Shown here: positions 1 through 10,921 of the stretch, one piece after another
Layout of the letters: each line of letters opens with the position of its first letter
How positions within the stretch are numbered: the first letter of the stretch is position 1
Assembly: GCA_011032825.1 (NCBI GenBank)
Contig: JAADJZ010000013.1
Location: 744,001 to 808,000, forward strand
DNA length: 64,000 nucleotides
Direction: 5' to 3'
DNA from: Massariosphaeria phaeospora
Lineage: Eukaryota; Ascomycota; Dothideomycetes; Pleosporales
Program-made: the position numbers and the translations under genes
Notes under the pieces: model-generated
Seen by the model: the letters and a program-made list of their open reading frames with translations, nothing else
Databases searched by the model: none
What the model was told of the DNA's origin: nothing

Positions 1-1
1 C

Positions 2-988
2 GAAGATGAACACGAGACGTTAGCCCAACGCAAGTCATTCCTCGCTCAACAGGCAATCCAGCGTAACTCAAGGCCCAACTCTTTTGTGTCGTCTAAACAG
101 GATTTCTACACACCACCCACGACAGCTCAAAAGCAAGAGTCGTCAGGGGACATCTCTCTTCAAAACAGCCGCGAAACCCTCCAGTCTGACAATTGGTTCG
201 TTCATGAAGGAAACGGCGATGAACACTCGGTCTCGACGTTGGCATCGACCGAAGGCCGTCAACAGAAGCAGCCGCAGCCCAGTGGCTATCGTTCAATGCG
301 CCAGAAGGGGGGTTATAATGCTGTATCAGCCGAAGACGTGTCGGACGACGAGTTCGACCAGCCCATGATGCCTCAACCGTTACGAATGAACCCACCCACT
401 CCACCGCTAGCAACAATGTCAGAACAGAACAGGAACGCTCCACTCCCTTCCAGCCTCCAGAGGACGCATACGACAACGTCGGTATCCAGCGCAGCTACTT
501 TCAGTCGCAGCCCGACTCGATCGTCGACGCCCAAGACTCGTTACTATGGAGATCTTCGAAGCGCCACTCACGGCATTCGCGACAAAGCCGAGTCCCCAGC
601 AAACTCGCCGAATCTATCGCCAACCAAGGGCTATTTCGGTGGGACTGGCCTTGCTAGCTCGGTCAAGCAATACACAACAAACACGTACTCGCCCAAAGCA
701 GCGCAGAACATGAGCCAAAACTCACCGTTCAGCTTGAACAAAAAGGCGTTCACCAGCGTGCGGCAAACCGGGGAGGCTAGCTACACGCCTGTGCAGAACC
801 AGTCTCCGCGTGTAGTCAGTAGAACGGGCATTGATTACGAGGGCCACTACGACGTGGACGAGGATCTTGGGATGTCGGGCAGACGGCGCGACGTGAGCGG
901 GAAGATTGCCGAGGAAGGGCGCGGGGGCCGGTGGGGAAGCATGAGGGACCATGGACTCACATATCGCAAGGTCAGCGGGGTTGCATAA
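2..988 (+). CDS. Unknown Ser/Pro-rich protein, C-terminal part (5' end outside window)
   Basis: The frame is open from base 2 to a TAA at 986-988, about 328 residues, and has no convincing start codon, so the gene begins upstream of the window. The visible part is low-complexity and rich in Ser, Pro, Thr, Gln and Asn, with many S-P and T-P pairs that could be proline-directed kinase sites. I see no catalytic motif or membrane segment. The last 50 residues are more charged and Gly/Arg-rich (RRRDVSGKIAEEGRGGRWG), which looks like a conserved tail rather than random sequence. Such tails occur on fungal membrane or cortical proteins, but nothing here identifies the family. Shadow frames on the other strand are ignored because codon use and length favour this one. 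Confidence 0.75.
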   Translation, partial: EDEHETLAQRKSFLAQQAIQRNSRPNSFVSSKQDFYTPPTTAQKQESSGDISLQNSRETLQSDNWFVHEGNGDEHSVSTLASTEGRQQKQPQPSGYRSMRQKGGYNAVSAEDVSDDEFDQPMMPQPLRMNPPTPPLATMSEQNRNAPLPSSLQRTHTTTSVSSAATFSRSPTRSSTPKTRYYGDLRSATHGIRDKAESPANSPNLSPTKGYFGGTGLASSVKQYTTNTYSPKAAQNMSQNSPFSLNKKAFTSVRQTGEASYTPVQNQSPRVVSRTGIDYEGHYDVDEDLGMSGRRRDVSGKIAEEGRGGRWGSMRDHGLTYRKVSGVA

Positions 989-1662
989 ACAGGTTCCATC
1001 TTTTGCATTGTATCTGTCCTGGAGTTTTGGGATTCCGTTTGGGTCAAGGGTAAGGGTGCTGTATAGGGCCGGGAAACAGTCGACCGGGGATCTGTATGAA
1101 TATACTCATGTTACACACACGTACGCAATCCTTGTCGAGCGGGAACCTTGGAAGGCACAACGCGATCCGTGACGTGTGCTCCTTCCGCTTTCAGCTGCCG
1201 CATATTCACGCCTCAGCGACTGTCAATTGACCGAGAATTTGCTCGTAGGCGCCGGAGACGTGGAGCAGGTGGGTTTGTTGAGTGGCACTAGGCTAATTCG
1301 CGTGCGTGTGCTTGGGCACTTCACCAGTCCCGACCGCTGACGCGCAAAGTCAGGTGCGCACGAGTTCGTCCGCAGCATCACTCGCCAGCTTTGTTCTTTG
1401 ACTCTCCACGACGCGACTTTGACCTCTCCGACCATCGTGCGCGTGCTGTTGGTGCCCGTTCGCTATTGCTACGACTACTCGAGGTGCAGACAGCCGCTCT
1501 ATTTACGCGTTCTGGTCCGATCCCCGCCACCCATCCTCAGTATCCGTATCCCGCACTGCTTTGGACACCCGAGGCGCTGCCCCTCCACGTCTATCTACCC
1601 TCTAGCGACCGCTCCGCCGAAGCAACTGCCTAGGACCGCCCACCGCCAGCCGCACAGGTTCG
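989..1662. other. Intergenic, 3' region of first gene and 5' region of Whi5-like gene
   Basis: No ORF with protein-like composition. The last 250 bases are C-rich and Pro/Ser-codon-like, consistent with a leader for the downstream gene. Confidence 0.5.
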
Positions 1663-3139
1663 ATGCCGCACCGAGGCGATGCAGTCCTGGCCACTGCCCC
1701 GCCGCTGTCCACGATGAACCAGGCGCGTTCGCCGCGTCACGCACTCACCGCGAGCTCCTCCGCCGACAACATCGGCACCGCCCACCCGCCACACATCGCC
1801 AGCTTCTACAAGCGCGAACTGCCGGCGTCGCAGGAATCTGCCCTTTCGGCAGCGTCGAGCACATTGGCCGCCCCGACACTGCTGTCTTCCTCGAGTAACG
1901 TCTCCACGTCCACAGCCGCCACCACCGAGTTCGCGTCTCCCCCGCCGAAACATGTGCATGCAAGTCGTATGCAGCCCGCAGCAAACGTCTCACAGCTTCC
2001 TACGACGCCAGCCCACGGCCGGAACGTGCAGCCGAGTGCGCACCCGATCGACACGGCGAACACCATGCGAACTGGTGACACAGCAGCGAGCCCCATGTCA
2101 CTAGACTCGCCAGTCAGTCAAGGATTCAAGAGAACCGCCGATGGCGCAGTCAAAGGTGCAGCGCTGGCAACAGAGAGCACAGGGGTTCCTACCATGGGAC
2201 ACAAGAGGAACAAAAGCATGGACTCGAACGCGGCCAGTCGCATCGGAGAGGTATGTTTATGCAGTACCCCGTCGAGGACAAGGACACGCTTTGCTGGATG
2301 CTAACGCTCCTGTAGCTTTCCGCACAGCTCAAGACTCGGCTGTCGTACGCCATGGTGAAAGTACAGAATGGGTGGGAGAGACAATCTCTTGAAGAACTCG
2401 AAGACCAGACTTCTCAGCACGGCTCACCTATCTCGGGCATAGTGAGGAACGACGCGTCCCGGCTTACTTTTGAGTCACCTCGGAGCGTAGAACGCCGACG
2501 CAGGCCAAGTGGAGTGTCCGACCACTCTGATCAGATCATGTTATCGCCGGCCCAGAGCACGCCTTCGGATCCATCAGGCGTTACCCCCTCGTGTATGTGC
2601 ATTTTTGCTGAGACAATGGTGGCAGTCGCTGACATGCCACAGTATATTGGCGATCAGGTACCAAGCCGGCAATGAATGCGTCAGTCAACCTTATCTCTGT
2701 CACTGGTACAGATCGTAGCCAGATGCTCGGCCCGGCTGCAGAGTTCACACCGCGAAGAAAGCGGCGTTCAAGCGCTTCCTATGCCCCCCCTCCCCTGCTC
2801 CCAACTACTCAGCGCAAGCACTATAGCGACCTTAGCGGCATGGTTAGCAGTCCTCGAACGCCTGCAACTCCACGACCGGGCATTCTCCGGATGCCAAGCC
2901 AGCAAGCTGAGAAAGATGCCGTGGATACACTACTCTTCATGAGCAGCCCCAACAATTCGACGCGGTTTCCACATACCAGCATGGATAAACGTCCCCATCC
3001 CAGTCCTCTGAGGCCGGAGCCCAGACGCGTCATGTTCGAGACTCACCCCGTTAAAGAGGGACCTGTCACTTCTCAGTACCAAATGCAACCTCCAAATGGG
3101 CATTGGGCGGCCCACCACCGACAAGAGCCAACGCGATGA
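1663..3139 (+). CDS. Whi5/Nrm1-family G1/S transcriptional repressor
   Basis: Exons 1663-2250, 2316-2592 and 2643-3139 give about 453 residues. The first intron (2251-2315) has a CTAAC branch site at 2301. The start of exon 2 encodes LKTRLSYAMVKVQNGW, the hallmark GTB-type motif of Whi5/Nrm1 repressors, which by family knowledge binds the SBF/MBF transcription factors and holds G1/S genes off until CDK phosphorylation. The rest is disordered and rich in S-P/T-P sites, as expected of a CDK target. A second conserved block in exon 3 (around GILRMPSQQAEKDAVDTLLFM, followed by SSPNNSTRF) recurs in filamentous-fungal members. Intron 2 has two in-frame acceptors 15 nt apart (after 2642 or 2657), so two isoforms are possible. 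Start at 1663 is the first ATG; a second in-frame ATG lies about 16 codons on. Function is inferred from the motif. Confidence 0.85.
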
Positions 3140-3996
3140 TGGTGCAGCCACTCACCGCCTTTGATCGACTCTCTCAAATCGTGCGGCGAAAACAAGAACG
3201 TATGCATTGCACAGTTAGCGTTGCGTTGATACCCGGGTTCCCTCATTGTGTTGAGCATCGAACACATATTCTTACTTCTGATGACCGGATAGAGAAAAGA
3301 CACGAATTGTTAGTAGTTGAGAGGGGACTGTTGTTTTGTTAGTTGGGTTGGATTTTTCCGAGATGGAATTTTCCGATGTCGAGCGGAGAGGCATACATAG
3401 CTGGGAGTTGGCCATTTCGAGCCCTTTCGATTGATTCTGGATGGAGATGGGATGATATATCACGACGTTATGCATCATTGTTGGCGGTGTTATGTTCGCG
3501 GTATATCTATGGGGCGGTAGCTTGTATTAAGATATTGACAATCCCACCTTGGTAACCCTTTTATCAACTAGCTACGGCAGGTCGATGCTAAACATTAACG
3601 AATGCTGAATATAGAGCCAGATCACGCGACAGTAGTTCAAAGGCTCACTTACACTCTTCTGTTCATCGAAGCAGTATATCCGCTCGGTGTTCCTGCATGC
3701 CCCGCGTGCAGGGGTCTAGGTGGCTTCAGACGTCATGCTTGTGCAGTGGGCTATCACACCACCCCACAGCTTACCTAGGTACCCCCTTAGTCACGACTGA
3801 CCAGGCACATAAATATCTGTTATCCTCTCAATTGGCCTCCCTCCTTTCTTCTTATCCTTGAACCTTTCCCGCAGTCGTGTTCCCTTTAACGACTCTCCGT
3901 GGAGCTCTGAGGGCCCAAGCTCAACTCCAGCAGTCGGTACGCAAATTGATGATCACGCCGTGAAAACCACATCAAAGACGAGGGACAGAGAGAGTC
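3140..3996. other. Intergenic, ach1 promoter region
   Basis: No gene seen. A TATA-like CATAAATATCTG lies near 3808, followed by a pyrimidine-rich tract (about 3830-3870), a common core-promoter layout in filamentous fungi. Confidence 0.4.
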
Positions 3997-5993
3997 ATGT
4001 CGGCCTCTGCACTGCTCAAGAGTCGGGTCCGCAGGCCGAGTTACCTGAAGAAGCTCGCGAAGGCGGAGGATCTTCTTCACCACTTCCCCAATGGCGCATA
4101 CATCGGCTGGAGCGGGTTTACAGGTGTTGGATATCCCAAGTATGTGCTGTTCTATCTTTATTCCTTCTCGTCCAAATCGTATGACGCGCAGCGATCAACT
4201 TCCATGTTCCAGAGACATTAGAAGTGGGTTCCCGAGGTCGACCGGAGCTGTGGTCCGAGATATCGCCGAGGATTGGTTCACTTGCCGCATTGGACGACTT
4301 GAGGGTGTTCTGTGGCGTAGAATATGGCTTGGGTTCTAACAGTCTGGCAGGAAGATTCCGACCGCCCTTGCAGATCATGTTGAGAAGAACAACCTGCAAG
4401 GTCAGCTGAAATATAACCTCTTTGTTGGAGCGTCATCCGGTGCGGAAACGGAGAACCGATGGGCAAGGCTCAATATGATTGAGCGCCGGTCGCCTCACCA
4501 AGTTGGCAAAGAAATTGCAAAGGGTATCAACAATGGCAATATTAAATTCTTCGACAAGCACTTGAGTATGTTTCCGGTGGATTTGATGTATGGGTAAGTA
4601 ATCAGCGCCACTCCAGCATATTTCGACGGCGCGCAGCTAGGAGCTAAAGTTGAGCAGTTTCTACACATTGAACAAGCCTTCAAACAGATTGGATGTCACG
4701 ATCGTGGAGGCCAGCGCTATCACCGAAGACGGCGGCATCATCCCCGGAGCCAGCGTAGGCGCCTCCCCCGAGCTCATCCAGATGTCCGACAAAATCATCA
4801 TCGAAGTCAACACTGCGGGGCCTTCCTTCGAAGGTCTCCACGACATAACCATGACTGACCTTCCACCGCGCCGGAAACCGTATCTCATCATGTCTCCCGA
4901 AGATCGCATTGGCACGCCACATATCCCTGTGGATCCTGAACGGGTGGTGGCGATTGTCGAGAGTGATTACCCAGATCAAACGCAGCCGAACGCACCGGAA
5001 GACGATAACAGTAGAGCGATTGCGGGCAATTTGATCGAGTTCTTGAAACATGAGGTCAAACATGGCCGGCTGCCGGAGAACCTGCTTCCGATTCAGTCGG
5101 GTATTGGAAATATTGCAAATGCAGTGGTTGGAGGCCTTGCTGTAAGCTTCATTTCTGAGTTCATGTCATGCTTGAATATACGTCGTTAACAAACACTGAC
5201 GAAGACAGTCTGGAGGTGCAAACTTCAAGAACCTACGTGTATGGACTGAAGTCCTCCAAGACTCCTTTCTCGACCTCTTCGACTCTGGCAACCTGGACTT
5301 CGCTACCGCAACCTCCATCCGATTCTCCCCTGACGGCTTCGAACGTTTCTACAAGAAGTGGGACGATTACGCACCTAAGCTGCTCCTTCGTTCCCAACAA
5401 GTATCCAACTCCCCGGAAATCATCCGCCGCCTAGGCGTCATTGGGTAGGTATGAACTCAGGTCTACCATAGAACAATACTAACCCTGATTCTAGCATGAA
5501 TACTCCAATCGAGGTAGATCTATACGCCCACGCAAACTCTACCTGTGTAATGGGTAGCCGTATGCTCAACGGTCTTGGCGGCTCCGCCGACTTCCTACGT
5601 TCCGCCAAGTACTCCATCATGCACACGCCCTCCACACGCCCCACAAAGACGGATCCCACTGGCGTCTCCTGCATCGTCCCCATGTGCACCCACGTCGACC
5701 AAACCGAGCACGATCTAGACGTGATTGTCACCGAGCAGGGCCTCGCCGATGTGCGCGGCCTGTCGCCGAAGGAGCGCGCCATGGTCATCATCAAGAAGTG
5801 CGCGCACCCTGACTATCAGCCGATTCTAGAAGACTACTTCAGAAAAGCAGAGTTCGAGTGCATGAGGAAGGGATGGGGCCATGAGCCGCATTTGCTGTGG
5901 AATGCGTTTGATATGCATAAGCATTTGAATGAGAAGGGGACGATGAAGTTGCCGAAGTGGGACTATCAGAGTGCGGAGGAGGGGATGCGTTAG
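3997..5993 (+). CDS. ach1: Acetyl-CoA hydrolase / CoA-transferase Ach1
   Basis: Five exons, 3997-4139, 4351-4593, 4658-5141, 5209-5444 and 5495-5993, give 534 residues, close to the yeast protein's 526. Sequence runs colinear with the family: [19 protein letters not shown] near the N-terminus, the glycine-rich [14 protein letters not shown] segment, then [13 protein letters not shown], which should carry the glutamate that forms the covalent CoA-ester intermediate, and [10 protein letters not shown] towards the end. Known members are mitochondrial and move CoA between acetate, succinate and propionate, detoxifying short-chain acids. No clear presequence is visible, so localisation is by family. 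Introns are 211, 64, 67 and 50 nt; the 211-nt first intron has a TTCTAAC branch site at 4334. Phases agree at every junction. Confidence 0.95.
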
Positions 5994-7179
5994 AGAGGGG
6001 GGTTTTTTGTTGTGAGGGGTAAGTGTGGAGGGGGTGTATGGATGGACCAGAAAGAGTTTTTAGGTGTGGATATTGAAGAGGGGAGACCGGATATAAGGAA
6101 TAGGGTAGGATACGTATATTGAAGAATCGTTGACGATGCTACAACTCTTTCGATCGAGCTTTGACTACTCCTTCAAGAATGAGAAACTGTTGGGTAGCGG
6201 CTAGCACATTCTACTGTAAGTCAGCCAACAATACTGAACTGCTGACTGGCTCTTTCAGCGCACTAGGAACTTCCGCTCATCACAACAACGACAACCGCCA
6301 TGGCAATGGCAATGGAAAAGGCAAAGGCGAAAAGAGCAATGACACCGACGCTGACTTCCAATGGCAATGGAGGATCTAGCCCGAGACGACGCCACAAAAC
6401 GCAAAAGGTACACCACCAGCCAGACTCCGCCGATGACGGCAAAAAAGGCGAAGACATTGCCACTCAAGGGAGACACTACGGCTGCGGGCACTACGCTTCG
6501 GCGCTCTGCTCGAAAGCCAACAACCGCCGCTAGGGCAGAGGGCTATGTGGATTCGGGTTCAATACTGGATCTCATTTTATGAGGAGATCCAACTGAGCAA
6601 CCGCGAACGAACCCTCAATGACATGAGATTGATGGTAAATTAATTGGTGGATGTCACATCATTTTACTCGAGGTGTCGCAGCATTTTACTCGAACTAGAT
6701 ATGATCTGAGAATACATGTTTGACGCAAGCATCCTTGATCTGAGCCTCATACCGCAACTAGCCAGCTAGTATCCAGATATGCGCTACATTCACCGGCCCA
6801 GGTGCGTGCAAGTCGAACTTTCCCGTTACGAGTACGCTAATCTGTACGAGGCAGGTCTACCTCTACGACAGGCGCGTTCTTACCTTTCATGCTAGGACAC
6901 ATCTTGCACTAGCCAGCGCCAGCCTCAGTGTAGCATCTCACCAGCCCTCGCATGCACGGCGAACAACCAGCCATCCATCCTCGTCGACTACTCCACCACC
7001 ACATTGAGTCTCGGTCGCTATCACCAAAGCAGCCTCAGTGTACCTAGGTAAGCATCTCACCGATCCCACATGCACTGCGAGTCTAGCTTCTAACCACTTT
7101 AACAGCCAGCCATGCATTCTCGGCGACCACCCCATCACCACATCGAGTGACGCTCCGCCTCACTCGACATCCAGCCAGC
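5994..7179. other. ach1 3' flank and low-complexity accessory sequence
   Basis: The first about 150 bases are AT-richer 3' flank. From 6160 to 6590 short overlapping ORFs occur; the 6361-6582 frame is Lys/Arg/Thr-rich (KRKRYTTSQTPP, then RRSARKPTTAAR) and looks like a nuclear basic tail, but I cannot join it to a credible gene. The stretch 6925-7149 is a diverged tandem duplication listed separately. Confidence 0.4.
6925..7149 (+). repeat. Diverged tandem duplication, unit about 107 bp
   Basis: AGCCTCAGTGTA starts at about 6930 and again at about 7032. Each copy continues with GCATCTCACC, a CATGCAC block, a CCAGCCAT block and CACCACAT(T/C)GAGT. Copies differ by substitutions and small indels. 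Confidence 0.6.
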
Positions 7180-8463
7180 ATGTGGGGCGACGAGGGAATC
7201 CGGGCTATTGCAATGGAAATTGGCACACACCATCCGTCTGCCAGCATTGAAGTGAACCCGTTGCGGGACTGGATAAGAGATAATGTCGTAGAGTTGGACA
7301 GGGATTCTAACCAGATACGGGCTGTGGTACGACACGTCTGCTGCATGATTCTGAACATGAGGGGAAACGCGGATACCGGCGAAGATACAAACATCAGCGG
7401 AGACGTGAATGTTGGCGGTACCATGGTATGCCAACTTGCATGAGGCTTCGGACCAACACCACCTAACTACGATGCAGATCAGTCAAGACCTCCCTCATGG
7501 CTCGCTCAAGACACTCGCCGTCGCCCCGCTCCAAACGTCACCCAACAGCTTGCCTAAGACAACTGCTGGCGCCCCGCTCGCCGCGCGTCCACACAAGAGA
7601 CGTCGCAGCATCGACAGGAACGACGACAATAGGGGCGGCAGCTACGACCCTAGCCATGGGAGTCTCGAAGAAGATGTTGCAGTCCATCGCCTGGCAATGC
7701 AAGTACAGGAACAGGAGTTAGCCACATCGGACGAAGTCGTGGACGAGGCCGAGCAACCCGTGGTCGTCAGGTGGAACGAGATAGAAATTCGGACTCGTAC
7801 AGCGCACATGGTGTTTAGGTATTACAACATGACATGGGCTTCAATACACGACTGGGACCCGAGCTACCCATTCCTAGGAATGGTCAGACCCTTAACAGAA
7901 GATGAGGCATACGAGCAGATATCGCAAGTGAAAGGGGCCTATCATCCGTCCCTTATCCCCACCGATTTCGACAACGATGACCGCCTCGCTACGACCATAC
8001 CAGATGATACGCCGGTCCGAGAACTGTCCCAATACACTACGAACTCGACACACCACAAATTGACCATTGCCGAGATTTCGAAAACAATATATTGCACGAC
8101 GCGCTGGATTCCCACACGAGCACGCGAGTCTGGTGGTGCTATGCATGCAGGGATCGGAGCTGAAAGAGTGTCCAAGTTCATAGACTTTGAGAGGTGTGTC
8201 TGGCTCGTGGCTACCCAAATACGGGTGGCAAGCAATTGGGTTGGTTGTGGCACGTCCCCATCACGTTCTATAACTGATAACATACGCAGCTCAGCGACGT
8301 AATTCCGGTCCGCATGGTTAGCAAGAAGTTCAAAAAGAGCGGGATTGCTGGATGGACTAACCCGCAAATACTAACCAAGAATCTCTACACCCTAGGAGTC
8401 ATCTTGATGAACCATAGTTCTGAGAGGCTCCACAAGACGAAACACCCACTCAGCTCACGCTGA
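7180..8463 (+). CDS. Uncharacterised accessory protein
   Basis: I do not recognise this protein. Exon 1 (7180-7425, start MWGDEGIRAIAMEIG) joins exon 2 from 7478 across a 52-nt intron with a CTAAC branch site and matching phase. Exon 2 carries a possible bipartite basic patch (RPHKRRRSIDR) followed by an acidic stretch and a mixed alpha/beta-looking segment with several Trp. The 3' end is uncertain: reading straight on gives a TAA at 8300-8302; a strong-looking donor at 8194 paired with the acceptor at 8289 gives a stop within a few codons; a weaker donor near 8207 opens a further 57 codons ending at 8463. DNA at the 3' end resembles a relic at 47.5-47.7 kb on the other strand (see repeats), so the gene belongs to a dispersed family and may itself be decaying. 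Confidence 0.45.
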
Positions 8464-8516
8464 AAACAAATGAGGCTCTCTGCAGCAAATTTGAGCTTTG
8501 CGAAAACTTTCTCTGC
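8434..8516 (+). repeat. Copy 1 of a dispersed about 85-bp coding-derived segment
   Basis: ACCCACTCAGCTCACGCTG and flanking sequence matches the minus strand of 47560-47644, about 80 percent by eye, with weaker similarity extending upstream to about 8360. One frame reads PTQLTLKTNEALCSKFELCE here and PPTQLTLKSNQAPSQKL in the other copy, so the shared segment probably derives from a protein C-terminus. Confidence 0.65.
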
Positions 8517-9050
8517 TGGATCTGCAGTGATGACTTCTAGTGGCGGGCGTGGCTGCCATGGCACTGCCCATGTGGATCGTGACTTACGTCTCGTACCGGG
8601 TAATAATATAATTGATCAATTAGAGTCGTGCAGTCATTGCTGACTATGTTGACTACCCACTAATATTAAACGCAACAGATAGGGTTTGCAACGATATGTT
8701 TTATGCAGCAGATGCTGCGCAACCATGGTTCGCAGGTGTTGAAGTTGGGCTCGGTAACCTGAAACGATATTTGGAAGGACCTGTCCCCGCGACCAACAAT
8801 AGGCATAACATAATCTAATAGTATATAATCGGCTAGTCTCCCGCTACTCTTCTTCTCTTCTTCGCTCTTCTCTACCTGCTTTTTTTATCTATCCATCTTT
8901 CGACACGCATCCGTAGGCCATGGTCATTTTCCATCTCTTCTCATCCATTCTTCTCTCCCATTTTTCCTCTTCATTCTTCTTCTTCGTCATTTGTGGTCGT
9001 CGTCTTCTTCGCCTTTGCCACGGTTTCCGCCCTGCAACAGTCACACAGCG
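8517..9050. other. Intergenic, no gene seen
   Basis: AT-richer in the first half. From 8840 to 8990 it is a long TTC/TCT-rich pyrimidine tract, as found just upstream of fungal start codons; it leads into the zinc-finger relic. Confidence 0.4.
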
Positions 9051-9933
9051 ATGCCTCCAAACGCCGCGCTCAGGCTGAGAGGGAGGCTGCGGCCTCTTCG
9101 GCCTCCCAGGACTCGCCATCTGCCGCCCAAGACACTACACAGCGTTCCACGCCCAAGTCCATCCCTCGTCTTGATGACAACAAGGATACCTTGCTTGGCC
9201 CTGTGAAGACGCCGCGCTCGGGCTGAGAAGCAGGCTGCGGCCTCTTCGGCCTCCCAGGGCTCGTCCTCTGCCGCCCAAGACGCCAGGTTTCGATGTCTTA
9301 TTCCTCCTGTTTACGCCGCTTATTGGGGGGTGCGGCGGGTCAATCCTCCTACCTGCAAAGCAAAGAGTTACAACTGCCCCGGATAAACGCGCCGACCAGA
9401 GTTGACGTAGCCTGCCGCTATCTGGGTAACAGTATTTGCTAGTAAGAAACCTCAGGCCCGAAGCACTACGCAGCGTTCCACGCCCAAGTCCATCCCTCGT
9501 CTTGATGGCAACAAGGATCCCATGCCTGGCCCTGTGAAGGTGACGAACAAGAATCGTGCTGTCAAGGTCAAGGCCGAACTGGACAAGATGGGACGACGAT
9601 CACAAGGACGACCACGGCCACTGGAATTGCGAGACCTGCACTCGCTACTTCAAGACCATACAGCCTCAGAACCAACACATGAACAGCCTCGATCACAAGG
9701 ACGACTACGGCCACTGGAATTGCGAGACCTGCACTCGCTACTTCAAGACCATACAGGCTCTTGTCAGATGGTTATACAGCAATCATCAGCAAACATCCAC
9801 TCACTCACTATATGAGTGCCCCATTATGCCCTCATGTGCAGGGCATCAGCCTAGTCCAACAAGTTTCGAGGTGGTGGGCTACGTCGGTCGCGGTGGTGAA
9901 GGTCTGCTGGCAGAAGGGGCAGGCGATAGTTGA
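9051..9933 (+). pseudogene. Internally duplicated C2H2 zinc-finger gene relic, frameshifted
   Basis: The tail (frame of 9598-9933) encodes two zinc-finger-like units: HWNCETCTRYFKTIQ then QNQHMNSLDH, with C-x2-C and H-x5-H spacing, and a second copy of the first half that lacks its His pair. Fungal proteins with repeated WxCxTCxRxF fingers are common, often several per protein. The upstream part reads KRRAQAEREAAASSASQ and PKSIPRLDDNK, then in a second copy PKSIPRLDGNK and NRAVKVKAELDKM, in a different frame from the finger. Dropping one G at 9591-9592 would connect them. The start also looks broken: ATGCCTCCAAACGCC is one A short of the frame that follows. I see no splice solution that repairs both. 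Called a pseudogene on these breaks. Confidence 0.5.
9062..9539 (+). repeat. Duplicated A-B module, second copy interrupted by an intron-like insert
   Basis: Module A (about 9062-9132) recurs at 9210-9281, sharing GGCCTCTTCGGCCTCCCAGG. Module B (about 9133-9208) recurs at 9464-9539, sharing GCCCAAGTCCATCCCTCGTC. In the first copy A and B abut. In the second they are separated by about 180 bp that contains a segment starting GTTTCG and ending CTCAG. Confidence 0.75.
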
Positions 9934-10185
9934 TTTGAGGTGGATACAGCTTTGGAGGTGCATCTTCAAGGCATTCTTATTCTAGGATTCTCTCTGACAA
10001 TATTTGCAATAGGGTCTCTAGAAATAGTCTTCTATAGTTATATGCTGTTTAGCTGCATCTTTACTAAGATACTTATTGTTGCACGTCTTGCACTTATATC
10101 TCTGCGCCTAGTGGTCTAGGCTGTTTATATGTTGGGCTCTGAGAGTGTATAGTCTTGAAGTAGCGGTTGCAGGCACAGCTAGCAA

Positions 10186-10291
10186 CAATCCGTTCAATTC
10201 AATCTGGGTCTCTGAGCTGAACGGATTGCAAAGAAATACGCCTAGATTAGCTTGAACGGCTTGTTCAGCGTTCAAGGAGGTGAACGGATTG
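10186..10291. repeat. Cluster of inverted and direct GAACGGATTG motifs
   Basis: CAATCCGTTC at 10186-10195 is the exact inverse of GAACGGATTG at 10219-10228, and the latter repeats directly at 10282-10291. Between them CTTGAACG (10251-10258) and CGTTCAAG (10269-10276) form an 8-bp hairpin with a 10-nt loop. This may be a small transposon end or MITE remnant; no transposase is nearby. Confidence 0.6.
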
Positions 10292-10450
10292 GGTTGATTC
10301 AGACTGATGACTAATGATAGCGGCGCAGGTAGCAGAGCAGGTGAATGAGATTGAGGAGATAGAGGAGACGAAGGAGATGGGCGAGATGATGGGCGAGATG
10401 AGGGGAGAACTGCCTATATAGGGCCTCCTCGGGCGCTGGCTCTCCGCGCG

Positions 10451-10547
10451 AGCCATCTCGGCGGCCATAGGCGCGGCCATCTCGGCGGCCATCTCAGAGG
10501 CCATCTCAGAGGCCATCTCAGAGGCCATCTCGCATCTCGCCGGCCAT
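10451..10547. repeat. 12-bp tandem repeat array
   Basis: GGCCATCTCAGA and the variant GGCCATCTCGGC recur in tandem about seven times, ending at CGCATCTCGCCGGCCATC. Confidence 0.85.
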
Positions 10548-10921
10548 CACCCACCCACCCACAGAAGGTCAAAATACCTACAAAATTAACTGATTGTATG
10601 AGAAACGCTTGCAAAATATAATAGAGAAGGTTTAAGAATATTTGCGTATTGTTTGAAATATATATGAGGTGTGTACACCTCTTACTTAGTGCACAAGCTG
10701 CTGTAGTGTGGTGGAGTCGAGAACTGGTTGTACGATACATCGGTAGATAGCACTTGCCATCTACCATCTACCAGCCTTTCTGCACCCCAGAGTCCTGTGA
10801 AGCAAACCGTCTCAGTAGATTCCAGCAGAGTGCAGATAGGGGCCAGATTTGGACAGTTTTCCATATGGTGACCAAGTCCAAGTATTGGTATTGTGATGTG
10901 TGTGGAAGGGGACCGGAAGTT

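Larger units (their letters stand above)
9934..10921. other. Repeat-rich non-coding stretch
   Basis: No credible gene. It holds the inverted GAACGGATTG motifs (10186-10291), a GAG-rich purine tract (10347-10405) and the 12-bp array at 10451-10547. The minus-strand ORF over the array (Met-Ala-Ser-Glu repeats) is a by-product of the repeat. Confidence 0.5.
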
